Assembly: GCF_021155765.1 (NCBI RefSeq)
Contig: NC_060112.1
Location: forward strand, 20,336,001 to 20,400,000
Reading direction: 5' to 3'
Source: Diprion similis
Lineage: Eukaryota; Arthropoda; Insecta; Hymenoptera; Diprionidae
DNA length: 64,000 nt
Part shown: positions 28,874 to 42,700 of the stretch, piece after piece
Numbering within the stretch: position 1 is the stretch's first letter
How the letters are laid out: every line of letters starts with the position of its first letter
Made by a program: the position numbers and the translations under genes
The notes under the pieces: generated by a model
The model's input: only the letters and a program-made list of their open reading frames with translations
What the model was told of the DNA's origin: nothing
Databases searched by the model: none

Positions 28874-30460
28874 AAGTATAAATTGTTTCGTAGCCTTAGA
28901 ATTGTCGCAATATGTTTGACAAAGGAAAAGAGATTGTCAAACTTCCTCATAACGATTTTCATAACATTGTTTGAATGAAATGGCCATTTTAAAATATTTT
29001 ATCCTTCAATAGTAAGATTTATTTGCATTTGATAGGCAAAAACCTAGATTGAAACGACACAAATATTTCTCTTCAGCAGTTGAGTTTACCATTTTTTTTA
29101 TTCGCTGAGATTTCAATTTTGTTTCAAAACACTTGTGCTGTCAGATATCTATAGCATACATGTAGCCATTTGCATTTTCAAAGATAGATTACATAAAACT
29201 CTTTTTTCGTCATTGAAATTAATACATTGTGGGGTAATTGTTCACTTAATTTCATGACTTTATTTCAATTGTGTGTAAGTCGGTTTGAGTATGAAGTACG
29301 TGATCGTTTTTCATACAGCAGTTAGTTGTCTTGCACAATTTTCAATGCGTCATTCATAGATTTTGTTTTCTAATCTGACACGTATCTTACATAAAATGCG
29401 GTATAGGTACGTGTATACATGTATATACTCCGCAATGTTATGTACGAAGTACAAACATAACGTTAGGGATGCAAAAATTTCAATTGGACAAGATCTAATA
29501 CTTCTGGCCCAGTCACATCCCTACTGACAATACATGCATTATATAGATGTGATATATAAGGAATAGGTCAATTTTGATAGTGGGTACAGAATCTAGGAGG
29601 ATACCATATTATAATTTAAAAATAAAACGTAAACACGATCTGTGATCTTCACTAGCCACCTACGGGATAATGGTAATTATAAGGTAATAATAAACATGTC
29701 CTTATACGCGTTACTACTTTTTTTTACAGATGGCAAATTTTTATTCTGTTGTACTCGTCTCAGCACATTTGTTTCATCTAGGTACGTTTTAATATTTATT
29801 ATACCCTTGCAGAATATAAGACATGGCTACGTTTGTTAGTCTGTTCATGGGACGGGTTTCAACATTTTTATAAGTGCCATGAGTTTGACGTTTATACATA
29901 TAAATTGTTATTTATTCATCGTTACAAAGCTGTTAAATATATATACATCCTCGAAATAAGTGAGAAGTCTCAAACCGTCTAATTGATCGCAGTGAACAGA
30001 AGTCTACAGCCACAACCCTTAGGATTACTTGCAATCTCCAAATTCAATCATCTTGTGATATATTCTGTGGAATAGAACATTTTCACTGTTACACGGAGTT
30101 ATTCTATTGACTGAAATTCTCAGATGAAGGAAGCTTCCAGATCAACATACAGCAAGTTATTGTGTACAATATGCCAGCATAACCCCATGAATTTATAATT
30201 AGAATTGATAACTTTTATTAAATAACAACATGATACATTTTGGTACAATATTCTTACAGAGATAAAACGTGACATCTAAAGAGATTACGTACAACTAAAT
30301 CTTAATGTCACGTTTCAGGAAATGATATTCTTGATGCTGCTTGCATTCTTGACTAAACTAACACCTGATCCAAATGTCTTACACATAGTGGTTTAAACAG
30401 TGCTCATCTGCTCCGAGAAGTCAAGAGTTTGTGAAACGTACAGGAACCTTTTTTTCTCAT
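28874..30460. other. convergent 3' region between PEX19 and phosphoglycerate kinase
   Basis: The two genes face each other across 1.6 kb. A plus-strand AATAAA at 29621-29626 could end PEX19. A minus-strand AATAAA (30219-30214) lies about 240 nt past the phosphoglycerate kinase stop and is its likely poly(A) signal. No protein gene is seen between them. Confidence 0.55.
30214..30219 (-). terminator. phosphoglycerate kinase poly(A) signal
   Basis: AATAAA on the minus strand, about 240 nt downstream of the stop, is the first clear signal in the presumed Pgk 3' UTR. Confidence 0.5.
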
Positions 30461-32291
30461 TTATGGGGCATCAGAAAGAGCCGCAACTCCTGGCAAGACT
30501 TTGCCTTCCAGAAGCTCCAAGCTGGCGCCACCGCCAGTACTGACGTGGCTAACTTTATCTTCTGTTTGCCATTTTGCTGCGCAAGTAGCTGTATCACCAC
30601 CGCCGATTATTGTGATTGCTCCACGCTGTGTTGCAGCAACTACACCGTCCATCAGACTCTTTGTACCTTTACTGAAGTTTTCAAACTCGAAGACTCCTGC
30701 AGGACCGTTCCACACGATTACCTTTGCTCGCTTCAGAGGTTCTGTAATTTGGAAGTCACATCAATTTTGAATTCATTCCATTGCAAAAGTGTCAGTCACT
30801 TATTGTTTGCTATTATTATTTACCAGCAAATATAGCCTGCGATTTAGGACCAATATCGAGACCCAAAAGGCCATCAGCAATGCCTGTTTCGACATCAGCA
30901 GTTCCGACGGTTGCGTTTTCAGCAAATTTATCACCCGTCAGGAAATCCACAGGTAAATGTACTTGTACATTATTTTTTTTCGCTTTTTCAAGAAGGTCGT
31001 TAACGATTTTCGCACCTTCTTCGTCAAAGAGAGAAGCGCCAATCTAAAAAATTAGACCAATAAACATGATTGGTATTATTACTCTTGTTTTTATTATTAT
31101 CATCTAATTTGCACTTTAATACGATAATAATCTATTGCTTTCTGACTACTGCACCTTCATGTTTTTGGTGACTTTCAAAAATGTGAATGCCATTCCACCA
31201 CCAATGACCATTTCGTCAACCTTGTCCAGCAGGTTATTGATCAATTGAATTTTATCCGCTACTTTGGCTCCCCCAAGTATGGCCAGCAGCGGTTTATCCG
31301 GGTTATCCAGTGCTTTAGCAAAGTACTGCAATTCCTTCTTCAATGTGAAACCACTGGCTCTAACGTCAAAGCCCTCGCCTAGCATCGAACTATGAGCACG
31401 ATGAGCCGTTCCAAAAGCATCGTTAACGTAAACGTCTCCAAGTTTTCGCAGGGATGCTCTAAACGCCGCAACTTTCTCTTTGTCAGCCTTGATCTGTGAT
31501 AATGAAAGTAATAAACATATTTAGTTCATATAAATACGACTTAGATTCAGAAACTTGTTGAGGAATGAAAGTTACAAATCGACTGTATATCAATCTCGGG
31601 CTTACCTTGGTCCCGTCAGGCCCAACACCCTTGCCCTCTTCCTCGATGTGGAATCTCAAGTTCTCCAGCAAAATCAAAGATCCTGGCGCTGGATCGGCAC
31701 AGACCTTTTCAACCTCGGGACCGACACAGTCGTCCAAGAAGGTGATGTCTTTGCCTAGCAGAGCCTTGAGCTCAGGGACAACGGGTGCCAGGGTGTATTT
31801 CATGTTCCTTGTGCCATCCGGTCGCCCCAAATGGCACATCATTACAACGGACTTGGCATTCTTCTCCAAAGCGTACTTGACCGAGTCGACAGCAGCGACG
31901 ATTCGCTGCTTGTTGGTAATTTTCCCATCTTTCATCGGCACATTGAAGTCGACTCTGAAAATGGAAGTATCTTAAAGATACAGACGCTAATAAACAAGTA
32001 AAGTTTTTTGGTGTCTAGAAATAAAATTCGAATTAACCTAATCTGACATTTGAACGTCGTCTGCTAGTCGCAAACTGAATTCATACAGTAGTCACGAGTG
32101 ATTGAAATCGAAGCGAATGAAACTGTTGTATACAGTTTGAAGAAAGCGTGAAAGGCGGAAGTAACTGACATTTTGAACCAAAATCCGCCGGCGTATATTA
32201 TGTATAAATTGATGCACGAATATACGTACCGCATCAGCACTCTCTTGCCGGCTAAATCAACTTGATCGATGCTTAACTTGTGGAATGACAT
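30461..32291 (-). CDS. Pgk: phosphoglycerate kinase
   Basis: Five exons (32230-32291, 31606-31954, 31155-31493, 30824-31043, 30461-30741) give 416 aa, the normal size. The enzyme transfers phosphate from 1,3-bisphosphoglycerate to ADP, the first ATP-yielding step of glycolysis. Visible motifs: RVDFNVPM near residue 21 (substrate site), [69 protein letters not shown] and the C-terminal [10 protein letters not shown] with [17 protein letters not shown]. All catalytic and nucleotide-binding motifs are intact. The chosen start MSFHKLSID fits the family. The reading frame stays open upstream for 69 codons to another ATG at 32498; see the separate entry. Confidence 0.98.
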
Positions 32292-32498
32292 CGTCGCTTT
32301 TTGTTTTACGCTGGTGTCTCGTCGCGAGGTTGACAAACCGAAGGAACAACTGAAGAATGCTGACTGATCGCAGCCCGACCCACGTACTGAATTCACAAGG
32401 ATACACACCGATTTTCTCTGTCGGCAGAATGACTGTCCAAGGTTGAATAAAGGTCGTCGAAGGTGGCGACCTCCTGTAAGGGCGTAACTCGCAAGCAT
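32292..32498 (-). CDS. possible N-terminal extension of phosphoglycerate kinase (presequence-like)
   Basis: From an ATG at 32498 the frame runs 69 codons without a stop into the canonical Pgk ATG at 32291. The extension starts MLASYALTGGRHLRRPLFN. Seven Arg/Lys residues and no Asp/Glu occur in the first 43 residues, with Ser, Leu and Phe spread between them, as in mitochondrial targeting peptides. The stretch could equally be a 5' UTR that happens to be open. If used, it would give a mitochondrial or dual-targeted isoform. It is not part of the standard insect enzyme. Confidence 0.3.
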
Positions 32499-35400
32499 TA
32501 GACGCGCACGTGCATGAATGAGCTATTCTCTTCTACCGTTTCTCCCCGATAATTAACGCGGGGCTTTTGTGTCATCTCGAACTTCGGTTTTTTTGAATAT
32601 ACTTATTCCTATTTTTTCAGTACTAGAGTTTTCAATGATCTGCATCGGAACCAATGGATTTTCTAAACTGATTGGCAATCATTTTTACGAGATATATATC
32701 ACGCAATCGTCTCGTGCATGAGCTGAATTAATCAGGTTTACCACAATTCATTTAAACTGGCGCAACGTAAAGCTCATGGGAATTATAAAATTGTGAAACA
32801 TTTCTGTATTTATTTCATGAATTGTATTTTCAGTGATTTGCTGTAGCTAATTGTACGACATTTCACGAAATGCTTTCACAGCCTGCGATCAAATGTACCT
32901 GAAACTTTAACTCTCAAGTTTATGGTCGCAGTTGGCGCGATTTCAGACCATCGAACGCGCCAACCTTTCTTCCAATAAGATATAATAACATGGTACAATT
33001 TTAATGCATATAATCCTAAAAAAAGGTCAAAGGACCGTAGATGATTTGTCGGAATATCTACAATTTTCCATCGATAATTTGCGCAAATTTCCGCAAAGAA
33101 TATATTTATTATTTATAAAGCAGCTTTCTCGGGCTGCTTAATATACGTATTTTTTATTTTTTTTTGACAATTTTTTACTCCGCAGGTTACACGATGTATT
33201 GCACACACAGGTATGTACTTAGATACAGGTACGAGAATTGTTGTATTTACTGATAAAACTGAATTTATTATAGTTTGTTAGGATTACAACAAGTGCTTTT
33301 TCACTCGAAGGGATTACTCCTACGTATTTGTTTTACAATTTCTGGGCACAATGAGGTTTAATTGTAAGATATGGACCGCAATTACCGAAGAAATTGCGAC
33401 ACCGTGGACTCGGAGCTTATACGGTATACGTGGATGTTGACGAAGATGTTATATCTTTCCTACGCCGAAATAACAACCTTGTATCATACGTTGTTCGATC
33501 AACGAACTGTTCGATCAATCCACAATAGCTTTGTATATACGATAAACAATATTATGTCTCGGCAAAGTATCAAGCAATTAGTACGATTATAGTGAAAACG
33601 AGACTTCGGCCCAATAACAGAATTGCTTCATAACAGCTTTGAGACAATATCGACTTAGGCATTGATATTTATTTTTTATTTCAAAAGGTCTCAAGTTCAA
33701 GACAGCAACCGGACAGTTGACAATTTTCAGCCCAGACCAATGCCAAGAATCGGGCGAACGTTGCTGCCCCTTTGAATTTGGCAAAGGGGCGTCTTTCCTT
33801 TAAGTGACGAAACGAAAACACTCCAGGATTTTGGAAAATTCGTTTTTTTTTTGCTGAAGAAATATTTTACGGTCATACTAACAATGTCCAGTTGGTCCTA
33901 TGGTGGAAACAAAAAAAAAAATTAACAGGTTTAATTCTCGATTTTGCCGCAGTGCCTCGGAGCGCGAACTCAGTGCTCGTAAAAGTTTAAAAACATTTTT
34001 CTCAAAACTACTTTTTTCAAACTGGAAGGACAGATTACGTGAACACCGTTGCATGGATCGATTTGAAATTTTGTTATGTTTGAGTTACTCTCCGCAAGCA
34101 TTTATCACCAATATATAAATAAGAATTAATATTAGGAAAACCAAGTTTTTTCTTTCTTTTCTTTTCTCTGTATCCAGCCACTTTATTATTTATACAAAAT
34201 TTCACAGTCCGTCTACTTACCCGAATACTTTTCACGTGCTTATACCATTACTAATTTGAGTGACATTTTCAATTCGGATTTCTGTACAAGAACGCGTACA
34301 ATCCTATTCATCCGGCGTGTTGAGACGGTATATTTTTATTTTGTTTCTACGAAGATTGTTCATCGTCTTCGCGACGTAAACGCATTACTTTATTATAGAT
34401 ACGGATATATAGCTGAGTGAATATACATGCCTCGTATTTTTTCACACGTTACGAAATTTCCGACGAAATTATCTCTCATCGTCAGTCACAGATTTCAATT
34501 CAAGCTAATTGTTTTACTAAAAATAAAAGATAAATTGTCTCGCGTTTCAACTAACTCATTGATTTACTCAATTTTGCGAATCCATTCATTCGGAGCTGAA
34601 CAAAAATTCGAATCATCATCCATCAACCATATATCAAAATTCGGAATCGAGGCGAATTAAAGACTACAGCTTTCTGTTTGACTCGCGGTGATGCTGTAAA
34701 ATTATATATTATAGTTTATTTATAGAGCCTGCCGATTCATAAAAATATCAACTATACAGCGTATCGCAGAAATGTGTATAAAATATACAACATCTGATCG
34801 TGTCTAACGTGGATCAGCGACGTGCGTAGACACCGCGGGTCGCATTTTAAAACTGTAATATACCTGTATATACGATATAAGTATGTAAGTATATAAGTTA
34901 TAGTGAGAAATATCAAAAGTTGGCAATCTGGCCATACATGTAGATTATTCAAAATTTGGATTCATAAAAAACAAGTTGCTCCTCTTTTCCAGCCCGGAAA
35001 TCTTAGCGACGTGTCACGTCTGCAACAGCTGAGAAGATGCGGATTAAAACTGTTACCCAACTAACCAACGTATATGTATATTACATCTGTTACCTATATC
35101 TACTATTATACCACTTAGTGTAACACCTAATTACACAATAGTTTATACCGCGCATACGCAATGACGGTTCACTTTTCATTCGTCAGACCGCAGCTAGAAA
35201 AAGATATTCAAATTACGCTACATAAATTATCACTTTGTGTAAGATCTTGGATGCACGGTACAAATGTAATATGGGAAAAAAGATAAGTAAGGAAAGATAT
35301 TAACCTTATGCTAGAGTGTTTATTTGAGATTTATCTTTATTATAAATTTCATTCCAAAGTTGTGACAATTACATAATACGTAACATTACGATTACATCCG

Positions 35401-35599
35401 CAAGGATTCAGTGTACAATTGATTGCTCTTTTTGTCTCTAATATTATAGGGTATATAATTCTTCTCACATGTTATAATAATACAGGCTTATTGGGAGTAA
35501 AATATGTTTCCGTATGTTTTATTCGAGAATTTTCCGTGCTCTAGTTAGCCCCAGGAAAAAGAGTAAAAAAAAATTAAAAAGAAAATAGTTACCTAACAC

Positions 35600-36300
35600 T
35601 TATGCTATGCGGTTCTTGCAGGCAGTTCCTCCTACTCATCTCTGGTTCCTCAAACGTTTTCGAAGGTAAAATCGTGTAGTGTATAATACAAAATAAAAGG
35701 TATAAAACACTCGAGGTAACGCTTCCGGTTGACCTATTCGGATCTGCGATTAGATTTAGCCAAACGTGATCTAAACATGCGGCAGTAGGCGTGTAAGATA
35801 GAATTTCTTTGAGAAATAGCGGAGAGGTCAATAAACTGCACGTCGAGCTGTCTCCAGGTAGATTTTTCTAGGCATCTCGGCCGGTCGCGTGATTGATGTC
35901 CGGCTGCAGGAATTCGATCGATTGGTATCGGGGCGCTTCTATTCTCGATCGTGGCCCAATGACATAGTGGCATGATCGACTAGCTCGAAAACTCAGCCTG
36001 AAACTAGACCTTTCCCTTCACCGTCCGTCTGTCAGGTCCATCCGGTAAACAGAGTCAGGAGACGGACTCGAGACTTTGAAGCGAGCCTCTAAAAATATCG
36101 AGAGACGGCTGCATCGCTGTCCTATGGCACGATCTCTGCGTAAGAGTTGTGTGCGTAATAAGGGAAGATAGCGAGATACGGAATTCAGGCTGCTGGACTC
36201 TCTGACCCAAAATCGGACTGCACTACACTGACATCCGATACGCGAGCCCAGGCTTTGCCTCAATTAGCTAATTGTGCCTGGATTTTACGCTCTCTACGTA
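35600..36300. promoter_or_regulatory. GC-richer island, possible promoter or first exon
   Basis: Base composition rises well above the AT-rich surroundings and CpG steps are frequent, as in the promoter regions of SIK3 and Asator in this window. The two minus-strand ORFs inside (35734-35973, 36018-36263) have no recognisable feature. I cannot assign it to a gene. Confidence 0.3.
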
Positions 36301-39073
36301 GATCCTGACCTCGTTGCAAGTTATTTACTTACAGACGAGGAAACGAAATAAATAGAGAAACAAAGAGAGCATTTCTTCTTTGCTCGAGGAAAAATATTTA
36401 AAGAATTAGAGCGAATTTAGAGCGAAACTTTTTTTTAACTCGCACCCACTCTCGCTCTCTCTCTCTCTCTCTTCTACGGTTTTCAGGTGGTTGATTTGTT
36501 TTTGTCTCACTTCACTTCTTCGACGCCCGGATTTTTCCTCTGCGGCATACTCGAGACTGAGAAAATCATTTCGGTGCTATGTATTTCGTTTCCAATTAAT
36601 TACGACATCAATTATAAAGTGAAATTATTTTTTTCATTTTTACAACCTGAATTCAATTGATCAGATTTTGAAGATCGAAAAGTGCCAAGAAAAACGATCT
36701 CATTTCAAACTGATGACAAAAAAAAGAAATACCTACTTGTAATGTATCGGCGATAAAACAGAAATCACACAAAGAAACTAGAAACACACGCATCGGGATT
36801 TCCGCGTCTATAGACAAAGTCTAGGCTCAAAGGCGCCCGATGATGTTACGTAAGAGAATGTGGATACAATAAAGTATAACCAAAGATTCACCACCTGTCT
36901 TGGCTGAAAGCTTTCTTCGCATCTGACTCAAAGCTCGACTGAGAAAAAATGATATAATCCTGTAACGTGTAATCAATCCGCTCTCAAAATACGTATAAAC
37001 GTCGAATGACGTAAACAATAACGCGGGTATATGATTTTATACACAAAATTCGCATTTCACTTTGCTGCTGGTCGGAAGACGCGTGTACGATTACTAAATC
37101 ATCTCATCCGAGCAAACGGAAATTTCTCACGTCGTGCACCTATAATATTTATATTTACGCGGTTATACACGTCCGGTTTCTCTATAAAATTTATAACAGT
37201 TTGAAATTCTCGCGTAACATCAAGCTTTGAAGTTGAAAACGTTTTCTGCTACATAGCTTGTAGGGCACGTCGTATATGTAATGAAGATTAAACGAATATC
37301 ATGCCTACTTTGACCTCGGAAGTCTTAAACGTAATTTACGAAACATTTATTACTGGAAAAAATCCGATTACACCGGTTGAACGAAAAAATAATTTTATTA
37401 GATGAAGTTTATTTTTCATTTCAACGTACTGCTACCTGTTGCTAATACTATCAACCAAAAACTTCAACCCTAATTTATCGACGTAAAAAAGACAAAAGCA
37501 AACTTGATTATATGTAATAAATAAAGATTTTTGTTATTATTCGATGTATACAATTAAAATTTATTCATTTAAATATAAACTCAAAAAAAAAAAAAAAAAA
37601 AAAAAAAATCTGTTTTTCTTGACCTGTGTTATATCATTTCAGGAAATATCACGCGATTTTTCTTGCAACTGACAATCAGGTGAAGGACGCGCAATTTTTC
37701 AAAACGTGTGACACCACTGAAGCGTTTTCTGGAGCATTCATCAAGCCAATTAGACCGGCAATATGATGTAGACGCGGTAATTTGGTCTCAAGGCAGTTTT
37801 TCCGCACGCGGAAAGAGCATCAGCTCCTCTATTTGACCCACACCTGTCAGACTACGCAAAAATATACGATACACGAAAGTGTTCAGCTAACTTTAGTTCT
37901 CAGGAAGTGCAAAGTTCTTATCAACCTTATTAAACAATTCTGTCACTGCATCGAGTTGCACCGAAACTGACGTCATGACTTTCAGCACCTCGACCTCGAC
38001 CACGTATCCAACTTCCTCTTCCTTCCTTCTATTTGCAGAATTTTGCAGCTTAACTTAGAATTATGGTTGACTAGAGGTCGCGTTAAATCTTCCAGACTTT
38101 TGGCAATAGACCCAAACATTTAGCAGAGATTACGATATCTCATAGCTTATAAGAGGGGAAAGTTCATGTCTAGTTGTCAGTTTCCTTTTGCGGCATCGGC
38201 AAGCCAATTTGCTAACAACTCATATACCTTGAACAGAATTTTACAGACGTTGTTATTAATTTAAAAAAAAACGGTCGATCGGTAGTTAAGTTGTGCCTGA
38301 TACCCACATCATGGTATATTTCGAGTTGCCGTTACCATATGTATACAGTCCTTAACTACTTTCATTTTTTACCATAACCGAAAAATATAATTATCGATAC
38401 AAAACAGAAACTAGTTTTGTAACTGCAACCAGAAAATCTAGTAAGAATTACCATTCTTTTCGATTATGGCCCTTTGTATTATATCGCCTCGTAAGTGTTG
38501 CAATAATTTGATATTGGTGGAACGATAAATTAATGTTATCGTTTTACTTGTCTCCCAAAATTTATTAAACTAATTGTAAGAAAAACGTATTCAATATTGA
38601 TATAACCCAAATATATGTATAGTATTGACAGCTATAATCACATCAAAGAGTTACTTGTACCACGTAATTCTCTCATAATTCCAACAATATTTAAACCGTT
38701 ATTGTACCGAGTACCGATACCAATTTTGCTGCAGCTAAATTTTTCTAGTAACTGTAAGAAATGACACGTTTCTCAGTGCAAGTGCAGCCATATTAGCAAA
38801 CATCTTGATGTTTGAACTGTTGCATAAACCGGGCGAAATGCTTGGTCAGTAAGATTTATAGTATCCACCTGATGGTACATACGGCATGGGCTGCACTACT
38901 GGTTTAGCTTGAGCCTGGCCGTCCAGGTGAGCCAAATATCGGATGTAGCCACGTGCAGTTTGTAGGTCAGAATGAAACAGTCACTCACTGTTCAAATTTG
39001 CCGGATGAATGTTCCGCCTGTATTTCATCACCGATGCAGATCGTGATGGGCAAAAAAATCCTTCGAATATGTA

Positions 39074-39749
39074 TGGGGCATTCCATGACCAATTTACCTA
39101 TGTTTTCCCTCACCATTTTTGATTCGTTCGCAATTTTTTATACGATTCCCCTACCTGAAAAAGGTACTTCTTGGTTTTTTCAAATTTTTTTCGTTGACCG
39201 TTTTTTTTTCAAATATTATTCAACCCCATTTTGAAAACGGGCGTTTTAAAAAATCTGAAAAATCTAGTTTCTTATTCCGATCATTCTGACACTTGGCCGA
39301 TCATGGGCCGATTTTTTCATTTATTTTTTATTAGCACTTTTAACATTTTCAACGAACGAAACTCTCATCTTGCAACGTTACGAAAAATCTTTAAAAATTT
39401 GCAAAACTCGAATTTTGAGAATTTTTGAAGTTCTTTTATAAAAGTTGCCGGGTGGCGTTTCGTTTGTTGAAAATTTTTAAAGTGCTAACAAAAAAAAAAT
39501 CGAAGAAAAAATCGGCCCATCATCGGCCAGGGCTCGAAATGATCGGAATGAAAAACTAGATGTTTCAGATTTTAAAAACGCCCGTTTATGAAATGGGTTG
39601 GAAAAATATTTAAAAAAAAACGGTTAGCGAAAAAATTTTGAAAAAAATTCCAGAGTGCCTTTTTCAGATGGGAGCATCATACAAAAAATTGCGAAAAGAA
39701 TCAAAAATGGTGATGGAAAACACAGGTAAATTTGACATGGAATGCCCCA
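39074..39749. mobile_element. fold-back (long inverted repeat) mobile element with TA flanks
   Basis: The two halves are reverse complements over roughly 315 bp each, around a centre near 39410. The left end reads TGGGGCATTCCATG and the right end CATGGAATGCCCCA. A TA dinucleotide flanks both ends (39072-39073 and 39750-39751), as expected for a TA target-site duplication. Arm identity is imperfect (several substitutions and small indels), so it is not a recent insertion. No transposase is encoded, making it a non-autonomous fold-back or MITE-like element, with TA duplication suggesting mobilisation by a Tc1/mariner-type enzyme. ORFs within it are by-products of the repeat. Confidence 0.85.
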
Positions 39750-42700
39750 TATATATACGTATATACCTACACCTATATTATTCTAAACAAACTAAATTTT
39801 TTGTTGAATACGTCCCAAACGAGACGAACGTGGAAAATAGGCGAATAAAATGCCATAGGACAAAGAACCGATTCATTGGATAGAAACAAGAAGCCTTTTC
39901 TTATTTCGCTATATTTCGCCTTTCGCACAATAATACGTAGAAGAAATTTAATTCAAATTTAACAAGGTCTTTTATGTTTGTTCCTGGTTTTTCTTCGTAA
40001 GATATATTTTTCCATATCGCACATGATATCATCGTCATTCATTCATGTTGTTTTTCATTGGGGTATTTTAGTTCGAGAGAGGCTTGCAGGATCGGGAACG
40101 AAAATGTTCAAGTGTCGAATCCAGACCTGCACCGCCGGCCTTTTTTATCCCCACAAAAGCCAATCAATTATTGTGGAGATAATGAAGAACCGAGAGTATA
40201 ATACTGGGCAACAGGCTGTCGCATCTTTAGTTCCGTTTTACAACCACCTGAATGTTGTTGCCACCCGAGGAGATCAGCGTCGGCGACGAGATGAGATCCC
40301 ACCGTGAAGTGCGGCGTCGTCGACTTTGGGCCAAAATAACTCAGCCTCGCTAATCGCGGGGGCGAAAATATAGTGTGGAACTCACTTCGAGTATACCTCT
40401 ATGTATATGTAGACAGATGGAAGCAAAGTGCCGTGGTTTACAATTAGACGCCAAACGCTCCCTCTGAATCGGGTCCGACAATAATAGGCGTTGATTTTTA
40501 TTTTTAGTAGATTACTGCTCACAGATGAGGATCCCTCAGGAGTTTTTCTTTTTTCCCATTTCGCGTTCAGTTTTTTTGCCGAGCATTTTCCTAGCATCGT
40601 ATTCGTTTCTGAAAATTTAATTGGAATATTTGAAACTCAGCGGGCTGATCGTGGCTTTTTGTTTCAAAATAGTAACTTGCATATCATGTATATTATAATC
40701 TTCCGGCTAACTTATTTGCTATCCGAAACTCGAATGCGAATTCAATTGTATAACATTCATTTGTTATTTGTTGCATCCCATTTTCTCGCGGTAGCTCCAT
40801 CGCCAGTCATTGTCACATAATTCGTACAGAATTGAACTCACATTTTGTTTTGAACCGAAAATAAGTTAGCCAGAAAGTTAAGGCATTTATGCATTTTACT
40901 GCATTGTAAACAGTTTGATATGACTCAACTCGTGCGACTGAAAGGTGGGCTGAAAAGGATAGTCGAATTCACTGAATGGTCAGAAATGATTCATTTAGTA
41001 GCTTCTCAACCTCGATAGCAAAAAGGAAAGCTCGCGAAAGAACATCGCTCTTACTTTCTACTAACTGGAGCTTGATGATGCGCATAAGCATATTTGAAAA
41101 AAAATTACACGACTCCGATGGTCGGTCACAACAAAGACTTTGCATTGGCATCAACAAGCGCTTGTTAAAATGGTCACGCTGCATGTTATTCGGAGGCATT
41201 GACACAAAAGTTTGGGTTTACAACTGCAGCAGCATCGCACAGTTTCTCCAAAGTGTTTTGTAGAGTTTGCTGTTGATTATTTGTCATAAGGTAGAATTTT
41301 TAGAAAATATTGACGATGTAGGAACAGCAGGTATAACTGCGCGTACATGCAGGCGAAGGACTGTAATAATAGACAGGCTTATATTCAAACGGACAAATGA
41401 ATTTGCTGGATAGTTTCGAAACGGGTGCTATAGGGCCTTCTGATGGAAAAAATGCATCCAAGTACACCGGACTATATTGGCACCGGCGCAAAATCAATTC
41501 TTGTTCTGGAGAATTAGAGGCTATTTTGCAGCACATGGTTGCTGGCTTTTATTATATACGATTCAAATTACAAGAAAATGAAAAACGTCTGCAGAGTAAT
41601 GGGTGATTTATTAAATTTTAAATTTTCATCTAACCACTTCTGACAATTAAATTCGTGGGTTAAAAACATCCAAAGTAAGTCCGAAGCCTCGATATTGGCG
41701 ACGTACGGTTGAGGCGTCGTTACGCAAGGGATATATTATTATCATGTACAGGTATAACAACAATAATCGGCGTATTTATATCGTGCATCGCGGATGCAGG
41801 ACGTCAGCCAGAGGTGTTGGTCGATTTTTGAAAAATCTTGTTTTGATCGAGTTCAAAGTTTGTTGATCCACGTCCGGATTAATTACCGGCTATTATTCAT
41901 TTCCGAGTATATACATTTTAACGTTTCGGAGAAGCCTGCCGTATAACACGTGATTCGCGAGCACTGAACATTATATACCTAGTCTATGAAGGTGAAAAAT
42001 AAAAAGTTGTGTTTCAGCTCTGCGAATTTGCGAGTCTAAATGCAAACAGAGTTACAATATGCTGAGTGAGAAAAACCGGAGACAACGCAAAGCGATTTCA
42101 ACATCGGTCTATTATTATCATCGGCATCAATTCGATCCCAGAAATAAAGAAAGAAATTTTTTAAACCAACCAGCGAGATCGGGCAACGCTGATTCCGCTG
42201 CCACGGGTTCGCGGAAAACTCAAAAATTGTACGACCATTTTCCTTGTGAAATTTTTCTTTGCTCTCAAAACTGGAACATCCTACATTAAATTATAACATG
42301 GATTTACTCTATCTCTGGAAAATCAAAGCTCAGCACTGTCCATCGTGTGTACATTAATTCCCACTCGTAAATGTTGATGATGGAGGATGAATTGGGATAG
42401 GAATGAATACACGTGAGTCAGACGCTGTGTACACAGCGAAAATTATGCGCACATTTGAACGAACCGAATTTTAGGCAAATAAAATAATAAACCTTGGTGT
42501 GGTTCATGATTTTTAAATACTCTATGAAACATGTTTCTGTTTCTTGTTTTTTTTTTCTTCCTTTTTTCCATCGCTGTTCCTCGTCAGATCTGGAACGTGC
42601 ATAATTTTATAACTATGTAAGTTCAAGGGTATATAGCAAGATCAAAAGCAGCTAATATGAAAGATCAGTAAAACAGCTTTCCCAATATGCAGCGAATAAT

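Noticed and set aside
39978-40307. 109-codon ORF near the fold-back element
   Set aside because: Partly GC-richer but without recognisable motif or neighbouring compatible exons; kept only as part of the gene-poor interval.
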